DNA of 64,000 nucleotides from Ustilaginoidea virens (lineage: Eukaryota; Ascomycota; Sordariomycetes; Hypocreales; Clavicipitaceae). The stretch lies in contig NC_057319.1 in NCBI RefSeq assembly GCF_000687475.1, positions 3,276,001-3,340,000 of the forward strand. The letters run 5' to 3'. This document shows positions 59,452 to 64,000 of this stretch, piece after piece; the first letter of the stretch is position 1; each line of letters opens with the position of its first letter. The translations under genes and the position numbers were made by a program. The notes under the pieces are model-generated. The model saw only the letters and a program-made list of their open reading frames with translations, searched no databases and was not told the origin of the DNA.

Positions 59452-62400
59452 CCCTGCACTTGGGGGGTTGGTGGGTGGTGGGTGGTGGGTGGTGGGTGGA
59501 GGAGGGCGGTTAGAACAAGCATCAGTTGGAATTACAGCTTTTACATGATGGGAAACGACAAGACGAGTTCATTCTTGATTCTTCATGCTGCCTGCTACGG
59601 AATCCAGGCATGGTGCTTTTTCTTTTCTATCCTGAAAAGCGAACGTTGGCGCGTGACGGAAGGCAGGCAACATACACTGGCGGCTTCCACATGGCACCAC
59701 TCTACTCGTTTTAGCTGACTGATCAGGCGAGTTCCAGGCATCGGATTTGATATACAGGCTAAAAGCAAGTAACATCAGCTGTGACGGGCTAAATTGGCTT
59801 TGGGTTGACCGATTGTCTTGGAATCCCAGCGTTTATCCTGCCTGGGGAAGAAAGAAATGTATGGAAAGGCAGAGAATGATTTCTCGCAAGGTACACAGTA
59901 CATCTGTACCCGCACGGGAAAGGCATTCCATTGGGTGGGCTGGACGTACCTCGACACGGTTGGGTTTCATCTTAATAACACCGTGATTAAGAGGTAGGTA
60001 CCTAGGGGAAATTTACATGTACGCACCAGACCATAAGAAACAGCGCCGGTTGGGTGCTAGCACCAGCTGGTTAGCACCGGCTGGTTAGCACCGATGGATT
60101 GATTTATTCACGCAAAATCACAACCGTATGGGGGAACTGCTTGCAGGCAGAGAATGAAGAAACCTGGCTCGAACTCCGGAGTATTTCCCACCAGACAGGA
60201 ACCAAACTAAAGGAACCGCCCTTCCTTCACTGTGGATTCGCCCGCAAGGAGCCGAGCTTGTCCCCAAAGCCACAAATCACAAATGCAGCCGGCCGTAAAA
60301 TTCCTCCCTTGATGTGGCGGTGGGGGGTGGCACCTTGTGATCCAACCGCAGGGATAGATGCGGCCAGGGATCTGTGAGCCCCCTGCTCCGCTCCCTTGGA
60401 ATGCACTCTGATTGGTCGCCACTAGAGATCCGTGGCTGTTGGTTGTCTTTGTCTGTCTCGTCTGTTTGCCCGATGGTAGGAAGCCAAGAGCGGGCGTTAG
60501 AAAAGTTGCGAGCAGTGACAGGACGGGAAACAAAAAAAAAAAAAAAAGAAAGCGGATGACGACAAACGAAGCCGCGGCACAAAGATACAGCCCAGGCGCC
60601 GCCTCGACGCGCCGCCGTTGGAGCGTCATGCTTGGAGGAAGGTCATGGTCATGGCAAGTCGTCAAGTCGTGGCGTCTTGACGGGTCTGAAGGTGGCGCCG
60701 AAGAAAAACATTGGCCCGCGATTCAGGTGGGGGGTGGGCGGGGGGGTAGGCAGAGAGAAGAGGCACTGGCACTTTTGGGGACTTTTTGCCTGAGGCGCTG
60801 AATATGCCGGCTCGTCCCGGGGCGTGACGTGACGTGACGTGAAGGGGGGTGGGCGTTGGCCCGACCTGCTCATTATCAGCTTGATGGTGTTTTATTAGTA
60901 GTGATTGAGATTTGACACAACATATTGACAAGTAGCTAGCCATCAGCTTAAGCCGGGGTTTAGCATCGTCATTCCTCCCATGATAGCCGCATACTAGGCA
61001 CGTCTATTTTCGTCCAAATCATGTAAGGGCTCATTGGCCGCTTTTCGCTCCATCTCGGGCGTATATATAAACAGAAGGAAAGAGAAGGAAAAAAAAACGG
61101 GAAAAAAGAAGGAAGAAAACCGAGAGAGAGGGAAAAAAAAAGAGGTGAGAAAAACAAACCCCCGACCTGCCCCAGCCACAGCCACAGCCACAGCCACCAG
61201 ACTCTCCTCCGTGTCCAATCATTCCGTATTGCCAAGCTGCAACGGCGATGGGCTCGTTGCAACCCTAGCTGGTACAGCCCGTACAACCCCCATCCATCAA
61301 TCCATCCACAAATCCAACATGGCTTAAGCAATCACTGCACGGTTGCATGACCCTGCAGTCGGCGGTCTGCCGACGCCCGACGCCAAGTCCAACCTCTGAA
61401 ACTGCCAAGGACTAGCATGCCGCCGCATCTGGACCCGCCAGGCATCTGCCTTATGGCTTTGATCTTTGATTCCTTCCCCCTTCTTCAGTTCTATAACCTC
61501 TGCCCCTTCACCTCCCTGTGCAGACCCAGACCTAGACCCAGACCCGTCTTGCTCGGTTGGCCTCAGATTTGCCGTTGCATTCCAGTCCTCCCGCCCCCTT
61601 CCGTCTGTTGACATTCCCTATCCTAACTGCTCCCCGTTTCTCCTCCGCCAGCAAAATTCGAATAAGCAGCACAGGCCCCGGCCCCTACCGCTCTTCCTGT
61701 CTGCCCCCCTTTCTTGTCCCCGTGTTTCAATCTTGCTTCCGCTGCTCACCAGCCAGTCGCCATGCTCTGAGCCCCCTCGAAGAACTCGACGTCGATCCCA
61801 CCACTGCTGTCGTCTAGTCGGCTGCAAAAACCGACTTCGTGCGACTCGAGCAGCAAGCAGACCGAACCACTTCCCCCTGCTCAATCCATGTCGGCGAACC
61901 GTACTCGTTCGACTCGACTTCCACGCGACCTACATACGACCTACAGACGCCCTACAGCAGACGCCGCCTTGTTACACCACCACCGCCGCCAAGCACAACC
62001 CTGGCCAGGATTCTGGGTTCAGCTGCTTATGCCATGCGGGCTTTAGATATCAGCTGCTGAGTGGACAATCTGCCCGCTCGACAACACCAATCGTCACCTC
62101 GTCCAAGGCCTGCCACTTCCCGTCAGAGCCACTCAGCAGGCCTCGAGATGCACACAACCACCGGTTGGCTCTCGAGGAGGATATAATCTGCACATGAATA
62201 AGAAACCCTCAGCCGTATTTCAAGGCTCTGTCGAACCTCCCGTCGCCTTTCTGCTCTGCACCGAGTACCTCTCTCCTATTTCCCTTGGAGAATTGTGGGA
62301 CGACCGATTTTGAGACATTTTGTCTGCAACCCCTTCCCTGCCATTCATTTGTGGCCCGTAACCTGCTTTTTCTTTGGCCTGCTAAACTTGGCACATTAAA

Positions 62401-62485
62401 ATCGCGGCATTTGATTTCACATCTACCGCAAAACAAGTCTCGTCATCTTGTTCACTTTCGGTGTGCCGCGCAGACTACGCCAACA
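59452..62485. other. Intergenic region yos9 / centrosomin-motif gene
   Basis: No supported gene. It includes a GGTTAGCACC repeat (about 60056-60096), an A-run (60532-60546), a CCACAG repeat (about 61173-61196) and a pyrimidine-rich tract before 62486 that is a likely long leader. The open frame 61466-62197 is Pro/Ser/Arg-rich leader-like sequence and is not called. Confidence 0.5.
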
Positions 62486-64000
62486 ATGGAAGGAGCTCCC
62501 TCACAGCCCCGTCAACGATCTTACCCTCGCGCACCATCACGTTCCTCAAGCCATACCAGCGCGTCTCGCGTGACCTCCCTCAGCGCCAACAGCTCATCAT
62601 CGCATGTTCCCGCATCGCCGCAAACTTCACACCCTCATTCGTCGCGTCGATTTCATCATGCTCAATGCTCCACTGGCTCCCCCCGACCAACGTCGCGCTC
62701 GACACCGCCACTTTCCACACAGGACGACAGCGCAGAGTTTACGCGACAACCTGCGGTCTCGACCTTCCTGCAGCAAAAGTTGTCAAGGGAGCGCAAGGCA
62801 GAGGCGGACAAACTTAACCGGTCGCAATCCTCGTTGCCACGGTCCAACCCCGATATGAGTGCTTCGACGGACTTGGGACGAGCTTCCGGGTCCCCCCTCA
62901 AGTTGTCAATGTCAGAAATAAGTAGACCTCAGTCGGGTGCTGGACTTGAGCTGGGAAAGAAGAGGGGCCTAGGAGTAAAAGAAATGGAACAGGTAGGTTG
63001 ATGGGGTTTCATAATCCCACCGTGGGCGAAAGATCTTTCACCTATTGACTGCGCCATTTCATAGGTGATTTCCACTCTCCACAAGCAAAATTTCGACCTC
63101 AAGCTCGAGCTTTACCACAGGCGAGAAAGACAAACCACCCTGGAAGAGCGTCTCGATGATCTGGAGAACGATAGGCAACGAATGGAAGAGGTTAACGACA
63201 AGTTATTGGTCGAACTCGAGAAGCGTGACAAGGCGGTAGAAGAGGCCGTCGCCATGATCATCACGCTGGAAATGCAAGTAGAACAGCTTTTCCGAGAAAG
63301 AAGTATGGCGGAAAGGATGGAAAACGAGTCCTTCTTTTCTCAAGGCTACGAAATTGGATACAGGACACCAGTTGCCCACGGCCTGGGACCCGACATCGTC
63401 AAGATGGAAAACGACGCTAAAGCTGTCAATCGAGTGCCCAGCTTTTTATCGGACCACAGCGAAGCCACTGAAAATCTGAGGAATGTATATTTGGGGACCA
63501 AGGGCAGCAGCATGTTGAGCCTTCCCCGTCTGTTGGAAAGCTCGCCCGAAGGCGATACTCTCCGAACCCTGGGCAGCCCGACTCTGAGCGTCCTTAGCGA
63601 AAGCTCGTTTGCGAGTATATATGGGCGCAGGGAGAACGGCGCGGTTGGGGATGCAGCTTGTACGGAGGTCGACGAAACTATCGTTCACGACGGCGACGGC
63701 CCAACCTTGATGAAGATCTCGACGGAGCATCAGATGTCGCGAGGCAAAGCAGGTTCCGTACCGCCTGATGGTGCGGTGGTTCCGCGAGCCAGTTCCGCAA
63801 CCCATTTTCCATCCATCACGGACCTGATGGCCGGCTCGCCGCTTCAGCGCCTGGAACGTCTCGACGGCTCTTGGACAAGCCAGAGGGAAGAAGGCCTCCC
63901 CCAAAGCCGAGAAAGAGATCATCCGAAAACGCACCACACAGCGTCTGATGCGCCATCAGCGGCACCAGGCGCTCTTGGTAAGGATAGGCGAGATACCTTG
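62486..64000 (+). CDS. Centrosomin N-terminal motif protein (Mto1/Pcp1-like), partial
   Basis: Two visible exons (62486-62992, 63065-64000+), intron GTAGGT...TAG; the right end is cut by the window, leaving 481 residues. The N-terminus (1-160) is Ser/Arg/Pro-rich and disordered. Splicing builds the centrosomin motif 1: GLGVKEMEQVISTLHKQNFD followed by LKLELYHRRERQTTLEERLD, which in other proteins recruits gamma-tubulin complexes to microtubule-organising centres. A coiled coil continues to about residue 240 (VNDKLLVELEKRDKAVEEAV, LEMQVEQLFRERSMAERMEN). After that the sequence is low-complexity. S. pombe Mto1 and Pcp1 and Aspergillus ApsB share this motif; which of them this corresponds to cannot be told from the fragment. 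Confidence 0.82.

Noticed and set aside
61466..62197. 243-codon plus-strand frame upstream of the centrosomin-motif gene
   Set aside because: Pro/Ser/Arg-rich pyrimidine leader sequence, most likely 5' untranslated region.

Overview
This 64 kb window is nuclear DNA from a filamentous ascomycete, most likely a Sordariomycete of the Hypocreales type. The evidence is short GT-AG introns (about 50-150 bp), genes split on both strands without operons, fungal-specific families (AcuK/ERT1, AflR-type Zn2Cys6, RXT3, exo-1,3-glucanase D, RNase T1), and GC-rich coding regions separated by long intergenic tracts full of homopolymers and microsatellites. Species cannot be named from the sequence alone. 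Exon boundaries below were worked out by hand from splice signals and family motifs.

Layout. 0.4-11 kb is gene-dense: TFIIE beta (-), cytochrome b5 (-), F-actin capping protein alpha (-, seven exons), branched-chain 2-oxoacid dehydrogenase E1 beta (-), and divergently a membrane-anchored GH5 glucan 1,3-beta-glucosidase (+). 11-16.4 kb has no convincing gene. 16.4-24.8 kb holds the AcuK/ERT1 gluconeogenesis regulator (+), riboflavin kinase (-) head-to-head with the SDH assembly factor SDHAF4/SDH8 (+), and the RPD3L subunit RXT3 (-). 26.3-28.6 kb holds a secreted RNase T1-type enzyme with a hydrophobic C-terminal tail and an unassigned nucleotidyltransferase.

28.6-44.1 kb is a 15.5 kb stretch with no recognisable gene. 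It ends at an AflR-type Zn2Cys6 regulator (-) that has no biosynthetic genes beside it in this window. Next comes a kinase-like (APH-type) reading frame broken by two in-frame TAG codons (48.8-50.1 kb). Then housekeeping genes resume: mitochondrial Mn-superoxide dismutase (-), GINS subunit PSF3 (+), a C2H2 regulator (-), the ER lectin YOS9/OS-9 (+), and a centrosomin-motif protein (+) that runs off the right end.

Functional links. Several genes serve mitochondrial or carbon metabolism (BCKDH E1 beta, AcuK, FMN1, SDH8, SOD2). The tightest link is FMN1/SDH8: one enzyme makes the FMN needed for FAD, and the other protein chaperones flavinylated SDHA; they share a 388 bp intergenic region. No clear multi-gene novel system was found. 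The most notable items are the two-stop kinase-like fossil, the tailed RNase T1, the FMN1/SDH8 pair, a 19-nt micro-exon plus GC-AG intron in the capping-protein gene, and a recurring TACGGAGTA palindrome between genes.
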